A stretch of DNA of 64,000 nucleotides, from NCBI GenBank assembly GCA_947496355.1, contig CANMCO010000008.1, positions 1-64,000 on the forward strand. The letters run 5' to 3'. How positions within the stretch are numbered: the first letter of the stretch is position 1; the number at the start of each line of letters is the position of its first letter. Below the pieces are notes generated by a model that was not told where the DNA came from, made no database searches, and saw only the letters and a list, made by a program, of their open reading frames with translations. Positions 51,263 to 61,659 of the stretch are shown here, one piece after another. This stretch comes from an uncultured Aquimarina sp. (lineage in GTDB: Bacteria; Bacteroidota; Bacteroidia; Flavobacteriales; Flavobacteriaceae). The translations under genes were made by a program, and so were the position numbers.

Positions 51263-52378
51263 TTAGTCTCCATCTGCATCCACAAAATCTACTCTTACAG
51301 AAAATGCTTGTAGCATATCAACTTTCATATTAACAACATTCTTTTGAAGTTCATCATATGTATTGAGCATTAGATTATTGTTGGTTCGTACCTGATTAGT
51401 GAAACTCTCATCTAAATTTGATGCAGTAGTTTTGGTAAGATTAAATTGATCATTGATAATTTTAGCAAGATCGGCTCCATTTTTAATAGTATTTAAGAAA
51501 TCTAAATAGCTCTTGAAACTCTCACCTGTTGTATTACTCCCAAAATGTTTTCCATTAAAGAAGTTTTGCATCGCATCCAAATTAGCATCAAAAAGAACTT
51601 TAGACAAATCACCCTTATAAAAAGCTTCTACTTTATCATCAAAAGTCTGAGTAGCAAATACCCCAGCAGGTATTCCTATTTTCCCAGCTCTTAGATGTTT
51701 CTCATAATGAAAAAGGAAATCGTTCACCAATTTATCAACAGAACTTGTTGCCGAAGATCCATTATTATCAACAAATACATCTCTATAATTAGCAGTTGTC
51801 CAGTCTGAAAGTACTTCACTAGTAAGAGTATTCATTCTGTTTACCACATCGGTTAGATAATCTTTATACTTACCTCCGTTTGTAGTATCTGTAAAAAAGA
51901 CAACAATACCTGCATCCGAATCAGATAAACCATTGATCATATAATCTAAAGCTGCAAATCCTTGTTCATCTTGTTTTGAAACTGAGGCAAGATCATAAGA
52001 CCCAGAATTAATATTCGATTCGATATCTGTGGCATTGACAGGATAAACATTCATAAAATTTCTGTAAGAAAGTTCTTCTGCTTTTCCTATTTCGAACATG
52101 CTAACTGATTGCCAAGATACATAAGCCCTTGACCATGCAGATCTAAGAGCAATTAAATTTGCCTCATTTGTTGCTGTAACAAAAGTAGAAGTTGCATCTC
52201 TTAAAGATGTCATATCTGTAGAAAAACTTTGATAAGCCGGTACTATTATATTATCTGCTAGGTTTTCAAGCATTGCTTTCCTATCAAAACCATCACTCGC
52301 ATTCTCTCCGGCATCATCACTCGATGAACATGCTGATAATAATAATACCGTAAAAATCGAAAACAAAAATCTCTTCAT
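51263..52378 (-). CDS. Imelysin-family lipoprotein
   Basis: A 371-residue lipoprotein from ATG 52378 ('MKRFLFSIFTVLLLSAC', Cys17); an in-frame GTG at 52438 would add 20 unlikely residues and overlap the terminator. The imelysin helical-bundle has 'ALRSAWSRAYVSWQSVSMFEIG', the GxHxxE position replaced by 'QGFAALDYMINGL', and 'NDFLFHYEKHLRAGKIGIPAG'. Imelysins (IrpA, ICMP, EfeO-like) are iron-regulated and take part in iron uptake. It lies in the DUF4856-HTTM-TonB operon. Confidence 0.88.
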   Translation of the reverse strand: MKRFLFSIFTVLLLSACSSSDDAGENASDGFDRKAMLENLADNIIVPAYQSFSTDMTSLRDATSTFVTATNEANLIALRSAWSRAYVSWQSVSMFEIGKAEELSYRNFMNVYPVNATDIESNINSGSYDLASVSKQDEQGFAALDYMINGLSDSDAGIVVFFTDTTNGGKYKDYLTDVVNRMNTLTSEVLSDWTTANYRDVFVDNNGSSATSSVDKLVNDFLFHYEKHLRAGKIGIPAGVFATQTFDDKVEAFYKGDLSKVLFDANLDAMQNFFNGKHFGSNTTGESFKSYLDFLNTIKNGADLAKIINDQFNLTKTTASNLDESFTNQVRTNNNLMLNTYDELQKNVVNMKVDMLQAFSVRVDFVDADGD

Positions 52379-52416
52379 ACTATTTTTATTTATTCTTAAT
52401 AAAGATGTGCAAATGT

Positions 52417-52459
52417 AAAAAAAGAGGTTGAAAATCACATGTAAACAACCTCTTTTTTT
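52417..52459 (-). terminator. Internal terminator between DUF4856 and imelysin genes
   Basis: AAAAAAAGAGGTTG (52417-52430) and CAACCTCTTTTTTT (52446-52459) pair perfectly with a 15-nt loop and A/T runs on both sides. It lies 25 bases after the DUF4856 stop and 38 bases before the imelysin ATG, so it could attenuate expression within the operon. Confidence 0.87.
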
Positions 52460-52484
52460 ATCATTTTATATTTTGTTTAATCTT

Positions 52485-53729
52485 TTAACTTCCCGCCTCT
52501 TCAACTGTAAAGTCAAACTTAGCCGCAATTGCGTCAGAAATTGATTGTAATGTGGTTGGTTCAACATCCCATAACCCATTTGCACCACCCATTAACTGGT
52601 CAATAAACCCTTGCACCTCTGTACGAGTAAAGTATGGTGCATTAGTATCTGGGTTTCTGGTAAATTGTAAACTGTATATAAAACCGTAACCTTCAGACAA
52701 GTCATGAAACACACTTGCATAATCAATTGCAGCACTATCAAGTCCGCTTTTACCTTGTTGTAAATAATATACGGCTCTTATAGCTATTACTTCAGATATT
52801 TTTTCTCTAATTATGGCTGCTTGCGCATCACGAACATCGTATTGTTTTGCTACAATAGCAGCTCTTCCTAATTTGAAAGCATTATATATCTCTAAAGCAA
52901 TTCCCGCAAAATCTGTATCTCTTTCAACTCTACTTATATATTTACTTAAGAAGCTGTCGTCTCCTGATCCTCCAATAATATTGTCATTAGGAGTAGATGG
53001 ATTTGATGCAGCACCATACAAATAACCATAGGCTTCATCCCATTTATGCTCCATAATAGTGTAATTCTTACCATCTGCAACTACTTCAGCATCATTATTA
53101 TCTATATTATCCGCTTCATCAAGTACCGCTGTACCCAAATAGTTATTTAATGCCTGATCAGTCATCAAAGCTCCTATTAAACCTTTACCAAACGCCTGGT
53201 TTAACTCCAAACCTTTGGCCGTAACATAACGTGTTGCAGGATCAGCTCCTCCTTCTTGTATAAAACCTGCCGTACCGGAGGTTGCTTCTGTGGTCCAATT
53301 TGGAAATACTTCTTCCGCCTGTCGTTTGATCCAACCGTCAAATTCTTCTTTAATAGCTGTAGCATCTGTTGTATTTGCAGAAAAATAATCTCTTGATGCT
53401 GCTGTTTTACTTCTCACGCTTTTATCAGAACTATTTAAATCTGCATCAGAAAAGTCATTCGCTCCTTCTACATGAGCAAACATTGCATCTATTGTGGCTT
53501 CTGGATTAGTAAGGGTATTATTTTTTAAAGCACTTATAATCTCTTCGGACATTGCTATCCTGGTGGTTTGCCCACTAAAACTTACTGTACTCTCTCCGTT
53601 ACGTTCAAAAACATACGTATCTGGAGCAACTACTTGTGGCACTCCTGGGGTATCATCATCAGAAGAGCATGAACCTAAAACAAGTACCCCTGATATGCAT
53701 ATAATTCTTAATAAACTGTTGATTTTCAT
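52485..53729 (-). CDS. DUF4856-family lipoprotein
   Basis: A 414-residue lipoprotein (lipobox GSC, about residue 21). 'PDTYVFERNGESTVSFSGQTTRIAMSEEIISALKN', 'WIKRQAEEVFPNWTTEATSGTAGFIQ', 'GLELNQAFGKGLIGALMTDQALNNYLG' and 'MEHKWDEAYGYLYG' are characteristic of DUF4856, found beside imelysin and HTTM genes in Bacteroidota. Probably an imelysin-like helical metal-binding lipoprotein. First gene of the operon, downstream of the dual-operator promoter at 53735-53830. Confidence 0.88.
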   Translation of the reverse strand: MKINSLLRIICISGVLVLGSCSSDDDTPGVPQVVAPDTYVFERNGESTVSFSGQTTRIAMSEEIISALKNNTLTNPEATIDAMFAHVEGANDFSDADLNSSDKSVRSKTAASRDYFSANTTDATAIKEEFDGWIKRQAEEVFPNWTTEATSGTAGFIQEGGADPATRYVTAKGLELNQAFGKGLIGALMTDQALNNYLGTAVLDEADNIDNNDAEVVADGKNYTIMEHKWDEAYGYLYGAASNPSTPNDNIIGGSGDDSFLSKYISRVERDTDFAGIALEIYNAFKLGRAAIVAKQYDVRDAQAAIIREKISEVIAIRAVYYLQQGKSGLDSAAIDYASVFHDLSEGYGFIYSLQFTRNPDTNAPYFTRTEVQGFIDQLMGGANGLWDVEPTTLQSISDAIAAKFDFTVEEAGS

Positions 53730-53734
53730 TGATT

Positions 53735-53830
53735 TTTATTTAGACTTAATACAAATAAACAATTAATATTGTGCAAATATATCCATCAAAATGGATTTAA
53801 CAAATATTATTTGTATTAAATCTAAATAAA
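53735..53830. promoter_or_regulatory. Paired inverted operator-like sites flanking the promoter
   Basis: Arms 53735-53758 and 53807-53830 are reverse complements at 23 of 24 positions (core TTTAGAnTTAATACAAATA). Each arm is also roughly palindromic (TTATTT...AAATAA). One lies upstream of the -33 box and the other in the leader between start site and ATG, as a double operator for repression or looping. A small palindrome ATCCAT-CAAA-ATGGAT (53781-53796) lies between them. A metal-responsive repressor is the likely ligand, by the genes controlled. Confidence 0.7.
53774..53804 (-). promoter_or_regulatory. Canonical promoter TTTG-N19-TATATTTG of the DUF4856 operon
   Basis: On the minus strand TTTG (53801-53804) is followed after 19 bases by TATATTTG (53774-53781), the exact spacing and consensus of Bacteroidota primary-sigma promoters. 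Transcription would start near 53767, 38 bases before the ATG at 53729. Confidence 0.8.
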
Positions 53831-53930
53831 ATTACTGGTCAGATTGTGTTAAATACATAATACACTAGTAATCAGAAATAAACATAATTACCAAGCGTTT
53901 ATCAATCGCAAAAAGAAATTGCGATTACAA

Positions 53931-54389
53931 TTATTCGATAGCATATTGCGCCCTAAGTTCTTTTGCCCAATTGATCAACAGTTCTTTTTCGTGTTCTTCT
54001 AAATCTCCATGAATCCAGGTATATGACTCGAGTGGCATTTCAGTCTCTTCAACTTCTTCAATTAACTCCTCTAGCTTATGATCTTTCTTTTTATCTTCAT
54101 ATTTCTTCCAATCTGAAACATTAAAATGTTCTTTCCCTTCATCTACGTGATGAGACAACCAATATGAAATTGGAGCAACTTCTGCATACCAAGGATATAC
54201 TGTTTGGTTGCTATGACAATCATAACAGTTATCTTTTAATATTTTTTTTATTTGGTCATTGGGTTTAGTTTCATTTTCAAAATAAGCTATCGACTCATAA
54301 CCCGCTTCATTTTTATCTGGTCTTATAAACTGCATTACAACTAGTGTAATCAATACTAGTAGACTTATAATCTTGGTAATTCTTTTCAT
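53931..54389 (-). CDS. Haem-binding-domain protein, membrane-anchored
   Basis: A 152-residue protein with an N-terminal membrane anchor (about 6-22) and one c-type haem motif C55-Y-D-C58-H59 in 'ILKDNCYDCHSNQTVYPWYAEVAPISYWLSHHVDEGK', then 'MPLESYTWIHGDLEEHEKELLINWA'. This is the Haem_bd (PF14376) family, single-haem proteins in the periplasm, perhaps in electron transfer. It starts 12 bases after the HMG-CoA lyase gene; co-transcribed. Confidence 0.92.
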   Translation of the reverse strand: MKRITKIISLLVLITLVVMQFIRPDKNEAGYESIAYFENETKPNDQIKKILKDNCYDCHSNQTVYPWYAEVAPISYWLSHHVDEGKEHFNVSDWKKYEDKKKDHKLEELIEEVEETEMPLESYTWIHGDLEEHEKELLINWAKELRAQYAIE

Positions 54390-54401
54390 TCTTTATGTTG
54401 T

Positions 54402-55268
54402 TTAATGGTATTGAGTAAATATTTTGGTTGCCTCATTATATGAAGATTCGAAACTTAGCGGTCTTACATTAGTATCTGCTTTTACTGTTGTAAAATAAGA
54501 GACCATTCGCTCTGTAGGCATATTACCAGTCAACTCATCTTTGGCCATTGGGCAGCCACCAAACCCCTGAATAGCCCCGTCAAATCGTCTGCATCCTGCT
54601 TTATATGCAGCATCTACTTTTTCAAACCAGGTGGTAGGTGTTGTATGCAAATGCGCACCAAATTCTATCTCAGGATATTTTGTGATCAAGTTAGAGAACA
54701 AATAATCAATAATTTCTGGAGTTGACGTTCCTACTGTATCAGACAATGAAAGGATCTTTACTCCCATCTTACTTAATTTTTCTGTCCACTCTCCTACAAT
54801 TTCCACATTCCAAGGATCACCATATGGGTTACCAAAACCCATAGAAAGGTATGCCACAACTTCTTTATTCGTTTTGTCTGCAATATTTAAAATTTCCTGT
54901 AGCGTCTCGACTGATTCTGCAATTGTTTTATGCGTATTACGCATCTGGAAATTCTCTGAAATCGAAAAAGGATATCCTAGATAATCTATTGGCCCGTGTT
55001 GTACTGCATCATTTGCTCCTCTTACATTTGCTATAATAGCTAATAATTTACTTTCTGTGTCTGAAAGATCTAATTGAGATAAAACTTCGGCGGTATCTAC
55101 CATTTGTGGTATTGCCTTAGGAGACACAAAGCTTCCAAAATCAATAGTATCAAAACCGCAACGCAATAATGATTGAATATATTGAGTCTTTTTCTCGGTA
55201 GGAATAAACTCTTTTATACCTTGCATAGCATCTCTTGGGCATTCAATAATTTTTACTTTTTCTATCAT
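54402..55268 (-). CDS. Hydroxymethylglutaryl-CoA lyase
   Basis: A 288-residue HMGL TIM barrel, cleaving HMG-CoA to acetoacetate and acetyl-CoA (leucine and ketone metabolism). Key residues: R12/D13 in 'IECPRDAMQG', metal ligands H206 and H208 in 'EFGAHLHTTP', and the signature Cys239 in 'AIQGFGGCPMAKDELTGNMPTE'. Length is normal. Followed after 12 bases by the haem-binding gene. Confidence 0.94.
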   Translation of the reverse strand: MIEKVKIIECPRDAMQGIKEFIPTEKKTQYIQSLLRCGFDTIDFGSFVSPKAIPQMVDTAEVLSQLDLSDTESKLLAIIANVRGANDAVQHGPIDYLGYPFSISENFQMRNTHKTIAESVETLQEILNIADKTNKEVVAYLSMGFGNPYGDPWNVEIVGEWTEKLSKMGVKILSLSDTVGTSTPEIIDYLFSNLITKYPEIEFGAHLHTTPTTWFEKVDAAYKAGCRRFDGAIQGFGGCPMAKDELTGNMPTERMVSYFTTVKADTNVRPLSFESSYNEATKIFTQYH

Positions 55269-55317
55269 TTTAGCGTTGCAAACTATAAGATTTTCAATTT
55301 GAAGTATAAAAGTATAA

Positions 55318-55953
55318 TTATTTTTCAGAAAAAAGGATAAAAATTCCTATTCCTATAAAGACAACAATCTGTAACCATTTTAAAACTAAACCAACTTTTG
55401 AATTCTTTTTTAAATAACCCGAAATAGTCCCGGATAAGATTGCTATTAACCCAAAAATAAGTAGTGAAACTAAAATAAAAAGAAACCCTAGGATATAAAA
55501 TTGCAGAACGCTACCCATTTCTTTGCTAAACAGAAATCCCGGGAAAAATGCTAAAAAAAATATCGAAACCTTAGGGTTTAATACATTCATGATAAACCCC
55601 TGTCTAAATAATTGCCCCAAGCTTTTCTTTGGCATACTATCTTCAGAAAGGTTTACAGAGGCTTCGCTTCTAAATACTTTGTAAGCCAGAGAAAATAAAT
55701 ACAATGCTCCAAACAGCTTAATGGTAAAAAAAAGCACTTCGCTTTGCTTTATAATCACAGATACGCCAAAAGCGACCAAAGTAGTATGAATCAAACACCC
55801 AGACATTAAACCTGCAACAACCGCAAGACCATACTTCTTACCATTTACTACACTTTGCATCAAAACAAATATATTATCTGGTCCTGGCGAAATCGATAAG
55901 GCTGATGTGGCTAAGATAAATGTGTAAAGGGTTTCGTAGTTTATATCCATCAA
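55318..55953 (-). CDS. LysE-family translocator
   Basis: A 211-residue membrane protein with six hydrophobic helices. 'ILATSALSISPGPDNIFVLMQSVVNGKKYGLAVVAGLMSG' is the LysE/RhtB signature at the N-terminus; 'GFIMNVLNPKVSIFFLAFFPGFL' follows. Exports amino acids or related solutes; the substrate cannot be told. It starts 3 bases after the pyrD stop, so it shares a transcript with pyrD. Confidence 0.93.
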   Translation of the reverse strand: MMDINYETLYTFILATSALSISPGPDNIFVLMQSVVNGKKYGLAVVAGLMSGCLIHTTLVAFGVSVIIKQSEVLFFTIKLFGALYLFSLAYKVFRSEASVNLSEDSMPKKSLGQLFRQGFIMNVLNPKVSIFFLAFFPGFLFSKEMGSVLQFYILGFLFILVSLLIFGLIAILSGTISGYLKKNSKVGLVLKWLQIVVFIGIGIFILFSEK

Positions 55954-55956
55954 AAA

Positions 55957-56979
55957 CTATTTTCTAAGAAGTGCTTTGTTTATATCCTTAATTAATTTAG
56001 GCCCTTCGTAAATAAAACCAGTATATAATTGTATAAGACTGGCACCTGCATCTAGTTTTTCCAAAGCATCTTCTACACTATGTATTCCTCCTACTCCAAT
56101 AATTGGAAATGCTTTATTACTCTTATCAGATAAAAATCTAATCACTTCTGTAGATCGATTTGTTAATGGCTTTCCGCTCAAACCGCCTTTTTCGTTTTTA
56201 AGTGTATCATTTGATTTTAATCCTTGTCGGGAAATTGTAGTATTTGTAGCAATTACACCGGCTATTTTAGTTTCTGTAACAATATCTATAATATCTATTA
56301 GTTGCTCATCTGTTAGATCTGGTGCAATTTTTAATAAAATTGGTTTTTGAGAGGGTTTTTCATTATTCTTATTTTGCAAAGTATTCAATAGTTCTGTCAA
56401 TGGTTCTTTATCTTGTAAAGCCCTTAGATTAGGTGTATTTGGTGAGCTCACATTAACTACAAAATAATCTACATAATCAAAAAGTGCATCAAAACATATT
56501 TTATAATCTTCTACGGCGTTCTCATTTGGTGTAACTTTATTTTTACCAATATTACCTCCAATCAAAACTCCTTTATTCTTTTTAAGTCGTTTTACCGCAT
56601 CATTCACACCCCCATTGTTAAAACCCATTCGATTTATAATCGCATTATCCTCTTTGAGTCGAAATAGTCTCTTTTTAGGATTTCCATCTTGTGGTTTTGG
56701 TGTTAACGTACCAATCTCGATGAATCCAAACCCAAAATTGTGAAGCTCATTATACAATTTTGCATCCTTATCAAAACCAGCGGCCAACCCAACCGGGTTC
56801 TTAAATTTTAATCCAAAAACTTCTCTCTCAAGCCTGCTGTCATTAACCCGGTAAAGCCCCCTGAATATTGAAGACATCAAAGGAATTTTAGATAGAAAAC
56901 GAATCATTTTAAATGTAAAATGGTGAACATTTTCTGGATCATAATTGAATAGTACGGGGCGTAATAAGAATTTATACAT
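55957..56979 (-). CDS. pyrD: Dihydroorotate dehydrogenase (quinone)
   Basis: A 340-residue class 2 DHODH of pyrimidine synthesis, oxidising dihydroorotate with quinone at the membrane. N-terminal quinone-tunnel helix ('[13 protein letters not shown]'), '[21 protein letters not shown]' and '[23 protein letters not shown]', the catalytic Ser in '[17 protein letters not shown]', and FMN phosphate site '[20 protein letters not shown]'. Monocistronic or with the LysE gene. Confidence 0.97.
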   Translation of the reverse strand: MYKFLLRPVLFNYDPENVHHFTFKMIRFLSKIPLMSSIFRGLYRVNDSRLEREVFGLKFKNPVGLAAGFDKDAKLYNELHNFGFGFIEIGTLTPKPQDGNPKKRLFRLKEDNAIINRMGFNNGGVNDAVKRLKKNKGVLIGGNIGKNKVTPNENAVEDYKICFDALFDYVDYFVVNVSSPNTPNLRALQDKEPLTELLNTLQNKNNEKPSQKPILLKIAPDLTDEQLIDIIDIVTETKIAGVIATNTTISRQGLKSNDTLKNEKGGLSGKPLTNRSTEVIRFLSDKSNKAFPIIGVGGIHSVEDALEKLDAGASLIQLYTGFIYEGPKLIKDINKALLRK

Positions 56980-57050
56980 TACATATGATTTTGCTTGCGC
57001 AAAAATAGAGGATTACTAATGAAATAAGAAAAGAATTTAAAATAATAAAA

Positions 57051-57075
57051 CCTGCGCTAAAAATTATAGAGCAGG
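57051..57075 (-). terminator. Terminator of the large TonB receptor gene
   Basis: CCTGCGCT and AGAGCAGG pair with one mismatch; on the minus strand followed by TTTTATTATTTT. It lies 26 bases beyond the stop at 57102. Confidence 0.72.
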
Positions 57076-57101
57076 CTTAAAATTATGAAAATGAAATCTC
57101 T

Positions 57102-60050
57102 TTATTTTAAAACAAAACTAAGTCTTGCAAATAAAAATCGCCCTCCAATACCAAACTGTTGTGATCTACGAGACCAATCAAATCTACCACTACTTCGGTT
57201 ACCAAATTCTTCTTCAGCTCTATCGGGATACACATCAAATAGATTATTAGCTCCTACAGTTACTGTCAACGTTTCAGTTGCTTTATAACCAAAAGAAAGA
57301 TCTGTCACTACTTTTGCTCCAAACACTTGTTGATTAGCAACGGTGGTGGTAGCCTCTGTAACTTCTCCAAAATATACATTTCGTAAAAAGACATTGAATT
57401 TATCTGTAGTTAAACTATTTGATAAATTAACCTTCGTTCTAGGCACCGCTTCTTCAAGGTATACCCTACTATCCTCAGGAAAGTAAGTATCAATAAGTCC
57501 GGCATCCTCTAATACTTGTGATGCCTGAATGTCACCAACTTTTCTAGTTTGTGAAAAAGTAGCTGCCAAATCTGATTTCAACTCCATATTTGTACCAATA
57601 CCTGTTTTATGCGTTAGTACCACATCTAATCCTTTGGATTCTGTATCTATAGCATTAGCAAAAAATGCTGCTCTTGTCGCATTAGCTTGCGCTAATAGAT
57701 TATCCAATTCTGTACCGGTTCCTGGTCCTTGAAACTGACCTGTAAAAACTACTCTATCGTCTATTGCAACAAAATACCCGTCTATAGTAATTGATAAGTT
57801 AAGGCTAGGTATTTTTGCCGTGGTCCCTACAGAAATACTTCGTGAAGTTTCTTCTTTCAATTGCGGAATACCAAGTAAACTAGCTGCTCTACTATCATTA
57901 GCAAAAGTACCAACTTCTTGAGGATTTCCTTCATTATCAAAAATAGTAGATGTGGAATTGAAATTTAATTGATGTAAAGACGGTGCTCTAAACCCTGTAT
58001 TACCTGCTGCTCTTATATTTATGTTATCAGTGACTTTATAACGTGTAGCTAGTTTGAAGTTTATGGTTGATCCAAAATCACTATAATCTTCAAATCTAGA
58101 CGCTAGAGCTACCAAAAACTTTTCTGTAAAATCGACTTCCAAATCTACATAACCCGCAATACTGGTTCTGTCTCTTGATAATTCATTGACAGGGCTAAAC
58201 CCAGGAAACACTTGTGATCCTCCCGGTCTTGTTCTGCCAAAAAAATCTGTTGGAGCCACTTGTGTAGCCGTTGTTATTGGTTGACCATTAATATCATATT
58301 GTGCATATGACTCTTCTTCTCCGGCAATTATCTCATAATTCTCCAATCTATGCTCTGCTCCAAAGGCAACATTAAACCCCGCTAGTACATCTTCATAGAA
58401 TTTGGTAATATCTAAGTTTGTAGTATTCTGAAGAAAAGAAAACCCTCCTGCATCAAAAGTAGTTGGTGTTGCATTTAAAAGGGAAGCATTTGAGGTATTT
58501 GAGATGGTATATAAAAAACTATTCTTTCCGTATGTGTTACTGAAATCCACATCCCAATCACCAACCTTACCTTTAATTCCTACGGCAATTGATTTATCTG
58601 AAATTTTAGAATTAATTTCAGGTAAAAATCCATTAATATAAGCAGGGGTATAGGTCCTTTCTTGATTAGGAAGTCTATAGAATCCTGCAGAATTCCCTTT
58701 TCTTGTACTAATCCCTGCAAAAGAATAAAGCTCGGTATCGTTATCATCTAATGGTAATGAGAAATTAGCAAAAAATCGGCCTCCCCTAAGTTCTGATTGC
58801 CCTACCCTCATGTTATAATCACTTCTTGATTGTCCACGAACAGTTAATTCTTGTTCTGTAAAATCTAGAGGAGCAATTCCTGTTATATCGCCATCACCAT
58901 TAAAAGTTAATGCTGAAAGAAAACCTGCTACGGAAGCCGCTCCATTATTAATCCCATATATTTCATCAAAAGATGTTGCTGTAGAGATATTATCTCTAAG
59001 ACTTTGATCAAAATATGCAACTTGCTGTGCAGACTGCTGAACCTGAGTCAAGGTAAGGCTCGAAATATCAAATCCAGCATCTGAAGCGGTTCTTTCTATA
59101 GCATTTTGCCCATGAAAAATAGCACCTTCCCATTCCTTCATTCGGCTATAATAATCGCGATAATCAAAATCACCACTAAAATTTATAAAACCTCCGTTTT
59201 CTCCTAGCGATAAACCATAACTTGCCGCTACGTTAATCGTCTCTCCATCAACACCACCCGTTTGTTCTTCTGCATTTCTTGAAACATTGGCCCCACTAGT
59301 TACAGAAAGATTTAACTCATTAACACTTTTATTTAGTACAATATTTATAACTCCGGCAATAGCATCTGATCCGTATTGTGCAGCAGCACCATCTCTAAGC
59401 ACCTCGATTCGTTGAATTGCGGCCGCAGGGATAGCATTAAGGTCTGTACCAACACTTCCTCTACCAAAAGTCCCGTTTACATTAACCAATGAAGTTGTAT
59501 GTCGTCTTTTTCCATTTATTAGTACCAAAACCTGATCTGGTCCTAGACCCCGCAATGATGCTGGGTCTATATGATCTGTACCATCAGATATGGTTTGAGT
59601 ATTAGAAGAAAAAGAAGGAGCCACATAGTTTAGAATCTGATTTAGATTTACCTGGGGTGAGGCACTTGCTAGCTCTTTTATATCCAATACATCTATAGGA
59701 ACGGGAGTTTCTATTACGGTTCGATTTGCATTTCTTGTACCTACCAAAACTATTTCATCAAGAGCAACTCCTGACTGAAGCACTATGTCAAGAGTAGATC
59801 CAGAAACCGTAACCTCTTGTTTTTCAAATCCCACATAAGAAAATACTAATACCTGACCGGCACTAGCGCCTATAATATATTTACCATCAAAATCTGTTAC
59901 CGTACCTGTTTGGGTACCTTTAATAACGACAGAAACACCAGGTAATGGTTGCGATTGATCATCTACAATAGTTCCTGATACTTCTTGTGCCTTGGCAATT
60001 GTTATACCCCCTAAAGAAAACAACAATACCATTACGTAAAGTCTAAACAT
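57102..60050 (-). CDS. TonB-dependent receptor with carboxypeptidase-regulatory domain
   Basis: A 982-residue receptor. Signal peptide ('ITIAKAQ'), regulatory domain (about 23-100, '[35 protein letters not shown]'), plug with '[76 protein letters not shown]', and a long barrel. The 'GKRRH' and 'RGSVGTDLN' plug type is common in receptors of marine bacteria without a SusD partner. Monocistronic; the substrate is unknown. Confidence 0.92.
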   Translation of the reverse strand: MFRLYVMVLLFSLGGITIAKAQEVSGTIVDDQSQPLPGVSVVIKGTQTGTVTDFDGKYIIGASAGQVLVFSYVGFEKQEVTVSGSTLDIVLQSGVALDEIVLVGTRNANRTVIETPVPIDVLDIKELASASPQVNLNQILNYVAPSFSSNTQTISDGTDHIDPASLRGLGPDQVLVLINGKRRHTTSLVNVNGTFGRGSVGTDLNAIPAAAIQRIEVLRDGAAAQYGSDAIAGVINIVLNKSVNELNLSVTSGANVSRNAEEQTGGVDGETINVAASYGLSLGENGGFINFSGDFDYRDYYSRMKEWEGAIFHGQNAIERTASDAGFDISSLTLTQVQQSAQQVAYFDQSLRDNISTATSFDEIYGINNGAASVAGFLSALTFNGDGDITGIAPLDFTEQELTVRGQSRSDYNMRVGQSELRGGRFFANFSLPLDDNDTELYSFAGISTRKGNSAGFYRLPNQERTYTPAYINGFLPEINSKISDKSIAVGIKGKVGDWDVDFSNTYGKNSFLYTISNTSNASLLNATPTTFDAGGFSFLQNTTNLDITKFYEDVLAGFNVAFGAEHRLENYEIIAGEEESYAQYDINGQPITTATQVAPTDFFGRTRPGGSQVFPGFSPVNELSRDRTSIAGYVDLEVDFTEKFLVALASRFEDYSDFGSTINFKLATRYKVTDNINIRAAGNTGFRAPSLHQLNFNSTSTIFDNEGNPQEVGTFANDSRAASLLGIPQLKEETSRSISVGTTAKIPSLNLSITIDGYFVAIDDRVVFTGQFQGPGTGTELDNLLAQANATRAAFFANAIDTESKGLDVVLTHKTGIGTNMELKSDLAATFSQTRKVGDIQASQVLEDAGLIDTYFPEDSRVYLEEAVPRTKVNLSNSLTTDKFNVFLRNVYFGEVTEATTTVANQQVFGAKVVTDLSFGYKATETLTVTVGANNLFDVYPDRAEEEFGNRSSGRFDWSRRSQQFGIGGRFLFARLSFVLK

Positions 60051-60207
60051 AATTATATTTTTGATTAATAATTGGATGATTGTGTATTTAAATGTAATTT
60101 AAATTACGCAACACATTAACTAATTTTTAATATCATTAACATTTAAAAGTTGTTTTTGTTAAAAAAAATTCAATAATAACTTTAAAAAAATGAATTTTTA
60201 TCAAAAT

Positions 60208-61452
60208 ATGATTTCAAAAAAAAATATCATCAATCGGTTTGTAAGCTACGTAACTATAGACACAGAAAGTGATCCAGAAAGCACTACTACTCCAAGCACA
60301 AAAAAACAATGGGATTTAGCCAATAAACTTGCAGAAGAACTAAAAGAAATAGGGTTAGAAGATGTAAACATTGATGAGAATGCGTACATCATGGCTACTT
60401 TACCTTCTAATATAGATAAAGAAGTACCAACAATTGGTTTTATATCGCATTTTGATACTAGTCCAGATTTTACCGGAGCCAATGTTAATCCACAGATTAT
60501 TGAAGATTATGACGGTAAGGATATCCTATTAAATAAATCGCAGAATATTGTACTATCGCCAGATTATTTTGATGATTTAAAACTATACAAAGGTCAAACA
60601 TTAATTACCACTGATGGCACTACTCTTCTGGGAGCAGATGATAAAGCAGGGATTACAGAAATAGTTACTGCTATGGAATATCTTGTTCAGCATCCTGAAA
60701 TCAAGCATGGAAAAATTCGTGTTGGATTTACACCAGATGAGGAGATTGGCAGGGGCGCTCATAAATTTGATGTTGCAAAATTTGGTGCAGACTGGGCTTA
60801 TACTATGGATGGAAGTGAGATCGGGGAATTAGAATATGAGAATTTTAATGCTGCAGGAGCAGTAGTTACCGTTAAAGGAAAAATTGTACATCCAGGATAT
60901 GCCAAAGGAAAAATGGTAAATAGCATGTATATCGCTCAAGATTTTATCAATTCCCTGCCTAGACTAGAAACTCCTGAGCATACTAGTGGTCGTGAAGGCT
61001 TTTTTCATTTACATAATATAAAGGGTGATGTCGAAGAAACTCAATTACAATATATAATTAGAGATCACGATAAAAAGCATTTTGAAGCCAGAAAAGAAGT
61101 AATGAAAAAATTGGCTCAAGAAATTAATATACAACATGGAAAAGAGGTTATACATATTGAAATTAAGGATCAGTACTATAACATGCGTGAAAAAGTCGAG
61201 CCAGTTATGCATATCGTGGATATAGCAGAAGAAGCAATGAAATCAGTCAACATCAAACCTCTTATAAAACCAATACGAGGTGGGACAGATGGCTCTCAAT
61301 TAAGCTATATGGGGTTACCTTGTCCAAACATCTTTGCGGGAGGGCATAATTTTCATGGACGATACGAATATGTCCCAGTAGAAAGTATGATAAAAGCAGT
61401 AGAAGTAATAGTGAAAATTGCAGAGTTAACAGCAGATAAGAAACCTTTATAA
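60208..61452 (+). CDS. pepT: Peptidase T (tripeptide aminopeptidase)
   Basis: About 414 residues from ATG 60208 ('[23 protein letters not shown]'), the usual start; an in-frame ATG at 60190 adds six residues. M20 zinc peptidase: metal ligands in '[16 protein letters not shown]', '[28 protein letters not shown]', catalytic Glu pair in '[16 protein letters not shown]', and '[30 protein letters not shown]'. Removes N-terminal residues from tripeptides in the cytosol. Monocistronic; a strong terminator lies 155 bases downstream. Confidence 0.95.
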   Translation: MISKKNIINRFVSYVTIDTESDPESTTTPSTKKQWDLANKLAEELKEIGLEDVNIDENAYIMATLPSNIDKEVPTIGFISHFDTSPDFTGANVNPQIIEDYDGKDILLNKSQNIVLSPDYFDDLKLYKGQTLITTDGTTLLGADDKAGITEIVTAMEYLVQHPEIKHGKIRVGFTPDEEIGRGAHKFDVAKFGADWAYTMDGSEIGELEYENFNAAGAVVTVKGKIVHPGYAKGKMVNSMYIAQDFINSLPRLETPEHTSGREGFFHLHNIKGDVEETQLQYIIRDHDKKHFEARKEVMKKLAQEINIQHGKEVIHIEIKDQYYNMREKVEPVMHIVDIAEEAMKSVNIKPLIKPIRGGTDGSQLSYMGLPCPNIFAGGHNFHGRYEYVPVESMIKAVEVIVKIAELTADKKPL

Positions 61453-61607
61453 TAAATAAATTTCGTTAAAGTTTAGTATCATGGGCAAGCAACTGTTTTT
61501 GTTTTTTTAGCATCTATTTTTAATACAAAAACAAAATAATTATGAGTTTAAACTTGATGCATCAAAAATTCTTTGAACATCAACTTTTCTAAGAGCATAT
61601 AAAACAT

Positions 61608-61645
61608 AAAAAAGGCGATGTAACAGTGTTACATCGCCTTTTTTT
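61608..61645. terminator. Strong bidirectional terminator
   Basis: AAAAAAGGCGATGTAAC and GTTACATCGCCTTTTTT pair perfectly around AGT, between converging pepT and yajC. Confidence 0.93.
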
Positions 61646-61659
61646 ATATAAGTTAGTTA

